From Chthoniobacter sp. (lineage in GTDB: Bacteria > Verrucomicrobiota > Verrucomicrobiia > Chthoniobacterales > Chthoniobacteraceae): DNA of 5,400 nt. Below are positions 1 through 5,400 of the stretch, piece after piece (position 1 is the first letter of the stretch; each line of letters starts with the position of its first letter). Below the pieces are notes generated by a model. It was not told the DNA's origin and did no database searches. It saw only the letters and a program-made list of their open reading frames with translations. The DNA lies in NCBI GenBank assembly GCA_025352865.1, contig JANXSB010000420.1, positions 1-5,400 of the forward strand, read 5' to 3'. A program made the position numbers and the translations under genes.

Positions 1-1
1 G

Positions 2-460
2 AAGGTCATCGGCGGCACGCCGTGGATGGCCTACATGAAGGACAAAAACAAACCGAACAGCGCGCGCATCACCGCGCTCGCTCCGGCGGCGGACGGCTCG
101 ATTTGCTTCGCGGGCGACTCCACGCACGGGCTCATCCAGACCGGCAATGCCGTCGGCGGCGGCGAGCCGGGCGGCGCCTTTGTGACGGTGCTGAATGCCG
201 ATTGCAGCGCGCTGCGCTTCTGCTCGGCGATGCCCGCGTGCGCGCAGACCATCGTGGACGACAGCTCCACCGACCACGGGCGCTGGGGCATCGTCTCCGG
301 GAAACTGAACGGCAAGCCCGTCGCGCTCTTCCTCTGCGGCGCGGCGGAGAAAAACAACGGCTACGATCAAAATCCACCGCCTGCGATCAACGCCCGCCAG
401 CCGAAATTCGGCGGCGGTGCGACCGACGGCTACGCGCTGCTCCTCGAACTCTCCAAATAG
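2..460 (+). CDS. C-terminal part of a probable beta-propeller (SBBP-like) secreted protein, 5' truncated
   Basis: The frame is open from the left window edge to a TAG at 458-460 and gives 152 residues with no start visible; the ATGs at 26 and 35 are probably internal. Around residues 20-65 the segment DGSICFAGDST is followed by a loop and then GGAFVTVLN. This is the spacing seen in SBBP-type propeller blades (a visible 'GxT' strand, then 'DaFv.kl'). A second, looser copy ends in GGATDGYALLLELSK, so the protein probably finishes on its last blade. Its function is unknown; proteins of this kind are usually exported or cell-surface. It ends 7 nt before the next gene and probably belongs to the same transcription unit. 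The TAG is a genuine stop here, because reading on would overlap the next gene in another frame. The coding call is firm from length, codon bias and context. The fold is inferred from a repeat pattern only and could be another WD/PQQ-like propeller. Confidence 0.7.
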   Translation, partial: KVIGGTPWMAYMKDKNKPNSARITALAPAADGSICFAGDSTHGLIQTGNAVGGGEPGGAFVTVLNADCSALRFCSAMPACAQTIVDDSSTDHGRWGIVSGKLNGKPVALFLCGAAEKNNGYDQNPPPAINARQPKFGGGATDGYALLLELSK

Positions 461-467
461 CATTCCC

Positions 468-1097
468 ATGAAAATCCACGCCCTCTTTTTCCTGCTCCTC
501 ACGCTCTCCTCTCCGATCCGCGCACAGGATGCAGCAGCCAGCTTCACGGTGACCTCGGCGTTTCCGAAATACGTCACCGCCGACATCGAGTTCCGCGATC
601 CGACCGGCGCGAAGTGGCCGAACTTTTTTCACGGAAAACCGGCGAACGATTCCGGCGTCATCAATCTCAGCGCGGCAAGTCCCACCGCGAGCTTTGCGTT
701 GCTCTGCGATAAGATGGCGCAGGATCGCGGCGACCAAAGCCGGCGTGTGCTCGGGGAACTTTGCCCGCCGGAAAAGCCGCCCGCCGTCACGCTCACCGTC
801 GCCAAGATGGGGCCGCTCCAAGCCGCCGCCGCCGGTGCCAAGGGCAAGGACAAAGATGCTTCCACCGCGGAACTCACGGGAACGCTCGACATCGCCGGCC
901 GCAAAATCCCCGTGAAAGCCACCACCACTTTCCGCCGTCACGACGGCAAGGGCGACGAGAAAAGCCGAGCACTGATGCTCGACGGAAACTTCACATTGAA
1001 AGGCTCAGACCTCGGCCTCCGCACCGTCGCGCAAGTGAACGTGCGCTTCGGCCTCACCGCATTTCCACCGCAGCCCGCCGCCGCTCCGAAGAAATGA
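468..1097 (+). CDS. Secreted YceI-like domain protein
   Basis: 209 residues. The ATG at 468 is chosen because it gives a clean Sec signal peptide (MKIHALFFLLLTLSSPIRAQ, cleavage likely near residue 20); an earlier in-frame ATG at 417 lies inside the preceding gene and lacks a signal. The mature part follows the YceI pattern: a 'DSGVINL' strand near 61-67, a segment near 80-112 resembling the RDxxL...yP.vtf region, TGTLDIAGRKIPVKATTTF near 137-155 (family: 'ltG.LtlhGvtkpvtl...f'), and GNFTLKGSDLGLR near 173-185 followed by VNVRFGLTA. YceI proteins are lipocalin-like periplasmic barrels that bind isoprenoid-type lipids and often sit beside cytochromes, which fits this locus. An Ala/Gly/Lys/Asp-rich loop at about 118-133 is unusual. 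No Shine-Dalgarno sequence is seen. The stop overlaps the next start by 4 nt. The family assignment is moderate and rests on pattern similarity; the ligand is unknown. Confidence 0.72.
   Translation: MKIHALFFLLLTLSSPIRAQDAAASFTVTSAFPKYVTADIEFRDPTGAKWPNFFHGKPANDSGVINLSAASPTASFALLCDKMAQDRGDQSRRVLGELCPPEKPPAVTLTVAKMGPLQAAAAGAKGKDKDASTAELTGTLDIAGRKIPVKATTTFRRHDGKGDEKSRALMLDGNFTLKGSDLGLRTVAQVNVRFGLTAFPPQPAAAPKK
1094..1097 (+). other. ATGA start/stop overlap, YceI-like gene to cytochrome gene
   Basis: The ATG of the cytochrome gene and the TGA of the upstream gene share these bases. The only purine-rich upstream element, gaag at 1088-1091, lies too close to the ATG to act as a normal ribosome site. 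Initiation is therefore probably by translational coupling. Confidence 0.75.
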
Positions 1098-2947
1098 AAC
1101 TCGTCGCCAGCATCGCTCTCGCTCTCGCCTCCCTAGCCTCCGCCGTCACGCCAGGGGAGACGGCAGCTTTGCAAAAGTTCCTCGGCGATTTTTGCACGAA
1201 GTGCCACGGTCCGGACAAGCAGAAGGGCGACATCCGGCTCGATGGGCTGACGGGCGATGTCGAGAAGGAAGGCGAGCGATGGGGCGTGGTGCTCGATCAG
1301 ATTCGCGATGGGGAGATGCCGCCGAAAAAGGAGAAGCAGCCGGATGCGGCGCAGCGGAATGCGGTGGTGACCTGGATTTCCATGCAGATGGGCGGGCACG
1401 CGCAGCGGCGGCCGAACCAAGGGAACCTCGTGCCGCACGAATTGCTCTTCGGCAGACCGGCGGGGGCGGTCGCGCCGCCCGCGCCGCGGCTGTGGCGGCT
1501 GAGCCCCGACGCGTATCTCGGCTTTGTGAGCGACGTGCAAAAGGGGCGCGTGCCGGGCGTGGTGCAGCCATTCACGGCGAACCCGGAGCGCGGCATCAAG
1601 GACTACGCGAAGCTCGCGGTGATTGATGAGCCGAGCGTGGAGGTGCTGGCGCGAAATGCGGCGGCCATCGTGGAGGCGCAGTGTGCGCATGAAATCGTGG
1701 ACGGCAAGGTGCGCGGAAAGAACGATGCGCGCCGCGAGTTCGTGGAACTGATGGACCCGGCGGCGACGCCGACGCGCGCGCAGTTGGAGAAGGCGGTGCA
1801 GTTGCAGTTCCGCGTGGCGCTCGCGCGTGGCGCGGAGGCGGATGAGGTGGCGCGGCTGCTCGCATTTTACGACAAATGCGCGAAGGCCGGCGGCGGCCCC
1901 GGCGCGGTGAAGACGATGCTCAGTGCGGTGCTGCTGCGCGCGGATGCGATGTTCCGGCAGGAGCTCGGCGACCCCGCCCGGCAGCAGCTCACGCCGCGCG
2001 AGACCGCTGCGGCCATCAGCCTCGCGCTGGGAAATAATCGCGAGCAGAAAATTTCCGAGGCGGCGGAAAAAGGCGCGCTCACCACGCGCGAACAAGTCGC
2101 CGGGCACGTCCGGCGCATCCTCGATGATCCGAAATTCAAGAAGCCGCGTGTGCTCGGTTTCTTTCGCGAATACTTCGGATACCCGAATGCGCCGGAGGTC
2201 TTCAAGGACAAGCCGAAGGATCTGATGCACGAGCCCCAGCAGGCGGTGAACGACACCGAGCGGCTGATCCTTTTCATCCTCGAAAAAGACCGCGACGTTT
2301 TGCGGGAGCTGCTCACCACGCCGCTCGCATTTGTGAATGTGACCACGAAGCAGAACAAGCAGACGCGGCTGGATGAAGTCGTTCGCGCCATCACGCCGAA
2401 CGCGCAAAACAACAAAGGGCAGTCCCCGCTGGAGACGCTTTACGGATTGGAGGAATGGACCGCAGAGCAGCCGGTGACGCTGGCGAAAGACACGCGCCTC
2501 GGCATCCTCATGCAGCCGAGCTGGCTCATCGCGTGGAGCGGGAATTTCGACAACGACATCGTGCGGCGTGCGCGCTTCATCCGCGAGCGACTGCTCGGCG
2601 GCACCGTGCCGGACCTGCCCATCGGCGTCGCCGCGCAAGTGCCCGACGATCGCCACCGCACGCTGCGTGACCGGATGCAGTTGACGCGCGCGGAGGCCTG
2701 CTGGAAATGCCATCAGCGCATGGACGACCTCGGGCTGCCTTTTGAAAACTTCGACCACTACGGTCGTCTGCGCAGCGCGGAACTCGTGGAAGATGCCGGC
2801 GCGACGGCTGCGAATGTGGACAAAAAAGGCAAGCCTCTCGGCCCCGTGGAGCGTCCCGCCAAGCTCGACACCACCGGCCTCATCGCCGCCAGCGGCGATG
2901 CAAGACTCGACGGCCCCGTGCGCGACCCGCGCGAACTGGTGCTGTAG
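1094..2947 (+). CDS. Secreted di-heme planctomycete-type cytochrome protein (PSCyt1 / DUF1587 / DUF1595 / DUF1592 / DUF1588), cut by amber stop in DUF1585
   Basis: 617 residues to the TAG. The start at 1094 overlaps the previous stop (ATGA) and gives a signal peptide, residues 1-17. The PSCyt1 cytochrome domain (about 25-100) has heme motif CTKCH at 34-38 and a likely axial Met in GEMPP (M75). A degenerate DUF1587-like segment follows (LWRLSPDAY, about 131-145), then a DUF1595-like helical part (about 230-290). DUF1592 (about 300-430) contains TPRETAAAISLAL and FFREYFGY. DUF1588 (about 468-562) contains RARFIRERLLGG, the second heme motif CWKCH (536-540), and MDDLGLPFENFD. DUF1585 starts at LDTTGLIAASG (591) but is broken at codon 618. 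Its role is inferred to be periplasmic electron transfer; the substrate is unknown. Such proteins commonly sit beside a DUF1552 gene, as here. The family normally carries a whole DUF1585 C-terminus, so this product is shortened by about 78 residues. The assignment is strong; whether the truncated form works is unknown. Confidence 0.9.
   Translation: MKLVASIALALASLASAVTPGETAALQKFLGDFCTKCHGPDKQKGDIRLDGLTGDVEKEGERWGVVLDQIRDGEMPPKKEKQPDAAQRNAVVTWISMQMGGHAQRRPNQGNLVPHELLFGRPAGAVAPPAPRLWRLSPDAYLGFVSDVQKGRVPGVVQPFTANPERGIKDYAKLAVIDEPSVEVLARNAAAIVEAQCAHEIVDGKVRGKNDARREFVELMDPAATPTRAQLEKAVQLQFRVALARGAEADEVARLLAFYDKCAKAGGGPGAVKTMLSAVLLRADAMFRQELGDPARQQLTPRETAAAISLALGNNREQKISEAAEKGALTTREQVAGHVRRILDDPKFKKPRVLGFFREYFGYPNAPEVFKDKPKDLMHEPQQAVNDTERLILFILEKDRDVLRELLTTPLAFVNVTTKQNKQTRLDEVVRAITPNAQNNKGQSPLETLYGLEEWTAEQPVTLAKDTRLGILMQPSWLIAWSGNFDNDIVRRARFIRERLLGGTVPDLPIGVAAQVPDDRHRTLRDRMQLTRAEACWKCHQRMDDLGLPFENFDHYGRLRSAELVEDAGATAANVDKKGKPLGPVERPAKLDTTGLIAASGDARLDGPVRDPRELVL
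2945..2947 (+). other. In-frame amber (TAG) codon interrupting the DUF1585 domain
   Basis: The TAG is codon 618 of the frame opened at 1094. It falls between PRELVL and LAASDRVRQ, where family members usually carry Lys or another polar residue. One substitution explains it: CAG to TAG by transition, or AAG or GAG to TAG by transversion. No insertion or deletion is needed, because the frame is the same on both sides. Genome-wide reassignment of TAG is unlikely, because the gene ending at 460 also uses TAG and there it must terminate. Candidate explanations are a nonsense mutation, a base-call error or readthrough. Confidence 0.85.
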
Positions 2948-3181
2948 CTCGCCGCGTCCGACCGCGTGCGGCAGGTCTTCATCCGCCACGTCTTCCGCTA
3001 CTATCTGGGTCGCAACGAATCCCTCGCCGACGCGAAGACGCTGCAGGATGCCGACCGCGCCTACGTCGAAAGCAACGGCAGCTACAAGGCGCTGCTCGTC
3101 TCGCTGCTCACGAGCGACTCTTTCCTCAAACGCGCCTCCCCTTCCGTCGCGCAAAACACCAACGCTCCTGCAAAGCCATGA
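2948..3181 (+). pseudogene. Detached C-terminal DUF1585 tail of the cytochrome gene
   Basis: This is the same frame as 1094-2947, continuing 77 residues after the amber codon to a TGA at 3179-3181. DRVRQVFIRHVFRYYLGRNE, then ALLVSLLTSDSFLKR, is the classic DUF1585 signature (DRVRQ.FvRh.FRy.lGR ... lltSdaFl.R). Of the first 62 codons only 7 end in A or T, as in the intact neighbours, so the tail shows no decay. Its stop overlaps the next gene's ATG in an ATGA, like the other junctions, which supports 3181 as the ancestral gene end. If translated separately it could restart at GTG 2966, 18 nt beyond the TAG, giving 71 residues with no signal peptide. Such a product would stay in the cytoplasm, so an independent function is doubtful. 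The homology call is strong; expression is unknown. Confidence 0.85.
3178..3181 (+). other. ATGA start/stop overlap, cytochrome tail to small exported protein gene
   Basis: The TGA closes the frame that continues past the amber codon, and the ATG opens the small gene. The coupling only works if ribosomes reach 3181, that is, if the tail is translated. With termination at 2947 the small gene would lose this input. Confidence 0.7.
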
Positions 3182-3408
3182 TCCGTTTTTTCCCCACGCT
3201 GGCGTGCGTCATCTTCGCCGCGCTGCTGTTTCCCTCGTTTGCAGTGGCGCAAGCAGCGCCGGAGATGCCGAAATTTGGCAAGCCCGGCGAGGTCATCCAC
3301 TACGCCCGCGTCGCGCTCACGCATCGTGCCCAGGCGACGCACGCCGATGGGCGCCTGGAACTCTCGCGCGCCGTCACCATTCTCGTCCAAATACCCGCAC
3401 CGAAATGA
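3178..3408 (+). CDS. Small exported protein of unknown function (76 aa)
   Basis: I do not recognise a family. The ATG at 3178 overlaps the stop of the cytochrome tail by 4 nt, and the stop overlaps the DUF1552 start by 4 nt, so the ORF is fitted exactly between two conserved genes. The N-terminus is a good Sec signal peptide: Arg3, a hydrophobic core at about 4-22, and cleavage likely after AVAQA (residue 26). The mature product of about 50 residues has no Cys, no heme motif and no membrane segment. It contains HYARVALTHRAQATHADGR (three His, three Arg), then a beta-like strand AVTILVQIP and a proline-rich end. It might be a small periplasmic partner of the cytochrome or the DUF1552 protein. 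That role is inferred from context only. Its export signal and double overlap make it more likely to be real than a chance ORF. Confidence 0.72.
   Translation: MIRFFPTLACVIFAALLFPSFAVAQAAPEMPKFGKPGEVIHYARVALTHRAQATHADGRLELSRAVTILVQIPAPK
3405..3408 (+). other. ATGA start/stop overlap, small gene to DUF1552 gene
   Basis: This is the third overlap of identical form in the window. The DUF1552 start has no Shine-Dalgarno sequence upstream (gcaccgaa precedes it), so coupling from the small gene is the likely route of initiation. Confidence 0.72.
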
Positions 3409-4796
3409 ACACCATACGCATCACCCGCCGCCACGCCCTCCAAGGCATCACACTCGGAGCCGGAGCCACGCTGCTCGGGCCCATCCTCACCCAGCTCGCC
3501 GCGCACGCCGCCGGAGCGCCTTCCGCCGTGCGGCAGCGGTTCGTCTTCGTCGTGCAAAGCAACGGCATCAACCCGAATCACCTCCTTTTGCCGGGCATGG
3601 CGCCGCGCAGGAACAACGAGTTGCCCAAGAACGAAGTGGTCGAGGAAACGCGGCTCGCGGGGCAGGAGCTGGCCGCGCCCATCGCGGCGCTCGCGCCCTT
3701 CAAGGATCGCCTCACGATCATCCAGGGGCTCTCGGGGCGCAGCGCGGAAGGCGGCACCGGCGGGCACTCCACGAATCACGGCGCGCTCGGGTGCTATCCC
3801 GGCAGTCAGGGGCCGATGGCGCAGACGATTGATTGCGCGCTCGGCGAGGCCAGCCCCGGCATCATCCCGAACGTCGGCCTCGGCATCCTCTCGCGCTTGG
3901 AGAACACGCTGAACTACCAAATCTCCGCGAGTGCGCCGGGCAAGGCGCTCCCCCTCCAGTGCTCGCCGGAGCAGGCGTTCAAAAATCTTTTTGCCAGCGT
4001 CACCGGCGGCGCGAGCCGGCATGATTTTGACAACCGCACGAACCTTCTCGATTTCATGGCCGACGACGTGCGCCGCTCGCGGGGCGCGCTCGTGGGAGAG
4101 GAGCGCGCGAAGCTCGATCAGTATCTCGCCGCCTTCGAGACGCTCCACGCGCGGCAGGGAAAAATCGAAAGGATCCAGCCCGCCCTGAGCGCGGCCATGC
4201 CGAAGCTCGATGCGAAATTTCAAAAGCCCACCGAGGTCAACCGGCTCGAAGCGCAATTTGAAACCGGCACCGCCGCCCTCATCGCCGGGCTGACGAATGT
4301 GCTCACCATCGCGTCCGGCGGCGGCGGGCAGCAATACCTCTCGTGGCCCGATCTCGGCATCCCGATTGATGGCCACGAAAACGGCCACGGCAAAGGCGTC
4401 GAGGGCAAGACCGCCGAGGAATGTTTCATCATCGTGCGGCAGTATCACTGCAAGCTCATCGCCGCGCTCGCCACGCGGCTCCAGTCCATCCGCGAGGGCG
4501 GCGGCACCATGCTCGATAACACGCTCATCGTGTATCTGAGCGACTCCGGCGAAGGGCATCATCCGCGGCTCCGGGAATGGCCCGTCATCCTGCTCGGCGG
4601 CCTCGCCGGGAAACTGAAACCCGGTGGCCGCTATTTGCAGATGCCGCCCTACCTCGCGAAGAAACATCGCACGCTCTCGAACCTCTACCTCACACTCCTG
4701 CAAGCGGCCGGCAAGGCCCGCGACAAATTCGGCCATCCCGACCTCGGCTTGCGCGACGTGGACCAAAGCGGGATCATCAGCGAGTTGCTCGCGTAA
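3405..4796 (+). CDS. DUF1552 (HXXSHH) family exported protein
   Basis: 463 residues. The start at 3405 overlaps the previous stop (ATGA) and immediately gives a Tat-type signal: TRRHALQ at 7-13, a hydrophobic stretch at 14-30 and LAAHAAGAP near 31-39. Family landmarks in order: RFVFVVQSNGINPNHLLLPG (45-64); DRLTIIQGLSGR (101-112); a His-rich motif GGHSTNHGALGCYPG (119-133; H121 and H125); the DFMADDVRR helix (216-224); LEAQFETG (281-288) leading into the IASGGGGQQYLSWPDLGIP region; HENGH (324-328); and the C-terminal LDNTLIVYLSDSGEGHH (370-386), then the PVILLGGLAGKLKPGGRYL block. The fold is thought to resemble the alkaline phosphatase/DUF1501 group, so the His and Asp residues may bind metal, but no reaction is established. 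Tat export implies folding, perhaps with a cofactor, before secretion. It is commonly found beside DUF1592/DUF1588 cytochromes. Full length with no disruption seen. No Shine-Dalgarno sequence; translation is probably coupled. Confidence 0.92.
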   Translation: MNTIRITRRHALQGITLGAGATLLGPILTQLAAHAAGAPSAVRQRFVFVVQSNGINPNHLLLPGMAPRRNNELPKNEVVEETRLAGQELAAPIAALAPFKDRLTIIQGLSGRSAEGGTGGHSTNHGALGCYPGSQGPMAQTIDCALGEASPGIIPNVGLGILSRLENTLNYQISASAPGKALPLQCSPEQAFKNLFASVTGGASRHDFDNRTNLLDFMADDVRRSRGALVGEERAKLDQYLAAFETLHARQGKIERIQPALSAAMPKLDAKFQKPTEVNRLEAQFETGTAALIAGLTNVLTIASGGGGQQYLSWPDLGIPIDGHENGHGKGVEGKTAEECFIIVRQYHCKLIAALATRLQSIREGGGTMLDNTLIVYLSDSGEGHHPRLREWPVILLGGLAGKLKPGGRYLQMPPYLAKKHRTLSNLYLTLLQAAGKARDKFGHPDLGLRDVDQSGIISELLA

Positions 4797-4806
4797 CTTT
4801 TTCACC

Positions 4807-5400
4807 ATGCGCACCGCCGTCCTTATCCTCGCCACTTCTCTCGCCGTTACCATGAGCGGGCTTGCGGTAGCGGCGCAGCCGATCCGCTTCACCGATGCCC
4901 GCGCCGCGCTCGATGCGAGGTTTGGGAAAAGCTGGGCGTCGCTTCCGCAGTCGGTCATCTCCGCGGAAATCGTGCGGCTCGCGGAGGCGCTGCCCGTGGG
5001 CGGTGCGCTCGACCTCGGCGAGGTCGCGTGTGGCGCGCTGGATTTCCGACGCGTGGCGGATGGCGTGCAGATCACCGGCGGGCGCGAGGGCGTGGTGCAG
5101 TGGGGCGGCGGGCAGCACGGGATGGAGCTGATGTTTTCCAATCTCGATCAGGAAATCCTGCCGGGCGTGGCGCGTGATTTTGCGAAGCGCGATCCTTTTC
5201 GCGCGGATGCGCAGCTTGCGGCGAAGGACTGGAAATTTTCCGGCGGCGAGATGTTTGGCAGCAAGCTCGCGCCGATGTCGGACTACCTCGCGCTATTTTG
5301 CAGCGACGGAATCAGGATCAAGGCCGATGTGAAAAACTGCGCGTGGATCTGCGGCGACAATGCGTTCGGCGATCACGTCGTGACCGCCGAGGCGCGCGTG
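4807..5400 (+). CDS. Exported protein of unknown function, possible beta-helix type, 3' truncated
   Basis: The frame is open from ATG 4807 to the right edge, giving 198 residues with no stop. It has a Sec signal peptide (MRTAVLILATSLAVTMSGLA, cleavage likely after AVAA near residue 23). A helical stretch with FGKSWASLP follows. Then GGALDLGEVACGALDFRRV and GVQITGGREGVVQWGGG (about 65-102) form short alternating beta strands with Gly turns, like the opening turns of a right-handed parallel beta-helix. Later come the SDGIRI (166-171) and CAWIC (178-182) segments; the Cys pair is CxxxC, not a heme motif. The total of four Cys (75, 165, 178, 182) could form disulfides outside the cytoplasm. It starts 10 nt after the DUF1552 stop and is probably part of the same operon. 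No Shine-Dalgarno sequence is seen. I do not recognise a named family; the beta-helix reading is tentative. Confidence 0.72.
   Translation, partial: MRTAVLILATSLAVTMSGLAVAAQPIRFTDARAALDARFGKSWASLPQSVISAEIVRLAEALPVGGALDLGEVACGALDFRRVADGVQITGGREGVVQWGGGQHGMELMFSNLDQEILPGVARDFAKRDPFRADAQLAAKDWKFSGGEMFGSKLAPMSDYLALFCSDGIRIKADVKNCAWICGDNAFGDHVVTAEARV

Noticed and set aside
417..467. An earlier in-frame start for the YceI-like gene
   Set aside because: It would overlap the preceding gene by 44 nt and bury the signal peptide; the ATG at 468 starts exactly at it.
761..1093. An in-frame 5' extension of the cytochrome gene
   Set aside because: The extension reads as Arg/His-rich low-quality protein inside the YceI-like gene, while the ATG at 1094 gives a signal peptide directly before the heme domain.
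2945..2947. TAG as a reassigned sense codon throughout the genome
   Set aside because: The gene ending at 460 also uses TAG, directly followed by the next gene's start at 468 in another frame, so TAG acts as a normal stop there.
1133..3154. A 673-codon open frame on the - strand opposite the cytochrome gene
   Set aside because: Its translation is dominated by Arg, His, Ala and Leu with no recognisable motif, and it lies opposite a gene with clear family motifs. Long antisense frames are expected in DNA with such high third-position GC.
3330..3358. Inverted repeat ccaggcg ... cgcctgg with a 15-nt loop
   Set aside because: It is a 7-bp stem inside the coding part of the small gene, with no T run. 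It is common by chance at this GC content.
3300..5141. A 613-codon open frame on the - strand opposite the DUF1552 gene
   Set aside because: It runs across the ends of three + strand genes, shows biased composition and no domain signature. It is explained as a codon-bias shadow.
5340..5354. The CAWIC segment as a heme-binding site in the last gene
   Set aside because: The spacing is CxxxC and no His follows, so it does not fit the CxxCH motif.

Overview
The window is GC-rich (roughly 60-65% by eye) and fully coding on the + strand. The gene families are the planctomycete/verrucomicrobial secreted-cytochrome set: a PSCyt1-DUF1592-DUF1588-DUF1585 type di-heme protein and a DUF1552 protein. Together with start codons that lack Shine-Dalgarno sequences, this suggests a member of the Planctomycetota-Verrucomicrobiota-Chlamydiota group. 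I favour Verrucomicrobiota, but the window alone does not settle the phylum.

Layout, all on the + strand: (1) 2-460, the C-terminal end of a probable beta-propeller (SBBP-like) secreted protein, cut by the left edge. (2) 468-1097, a 209-aa secreted protein with a YceI-like pattern. (3) 1094-2947, a secreted di-heme PSCyt1/PSD protein whose reading frame is interrupted by one in-frame TAG; the same frame continues at 2948-3181 and encodes the rest of its conserved DUF1585 C-terminal domain. (4) 3178-3408, a 76-aa small exported protein of unknown function. (5) 3405-4796, a DUF1552 protein with a Tat-type signal. (6) 4807-5400, the N-terminal 198 residues of an exported protein of unknown function, cut by the right edge. 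No RNA gene, mobile element, CRISPR array or long non-coding stretch was seen.

The six genes form a very compact unit. The gaps are 7 and 10 nt, and three junctions are 4-nt ATGA stop/start overlaps at 1094, 3178 and 3405. Every gene whose start is visible encodes an N-terminal export signal, so the products probably work together outside the cytoplasm. The DUF1592/DUF1588 cytochrome plus DUF1552 pair is a known recurring neighbourhood in these phyla, but its biochemical role is not established. Electron transfer coupled to a periplasmic oxidation or hydrolysis is a guess.

The most notable point is the amber codon at 2945-2947. It removes most of a well-conserved domain, yet the frame after it is intact, keeps the codon bias of its neighbours, and ends exactly in an ATGA overlap with the next gene. 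This points to a recent nonsense mutation, a sequence error or, less likely, readthrough, rather than to a true gene end.
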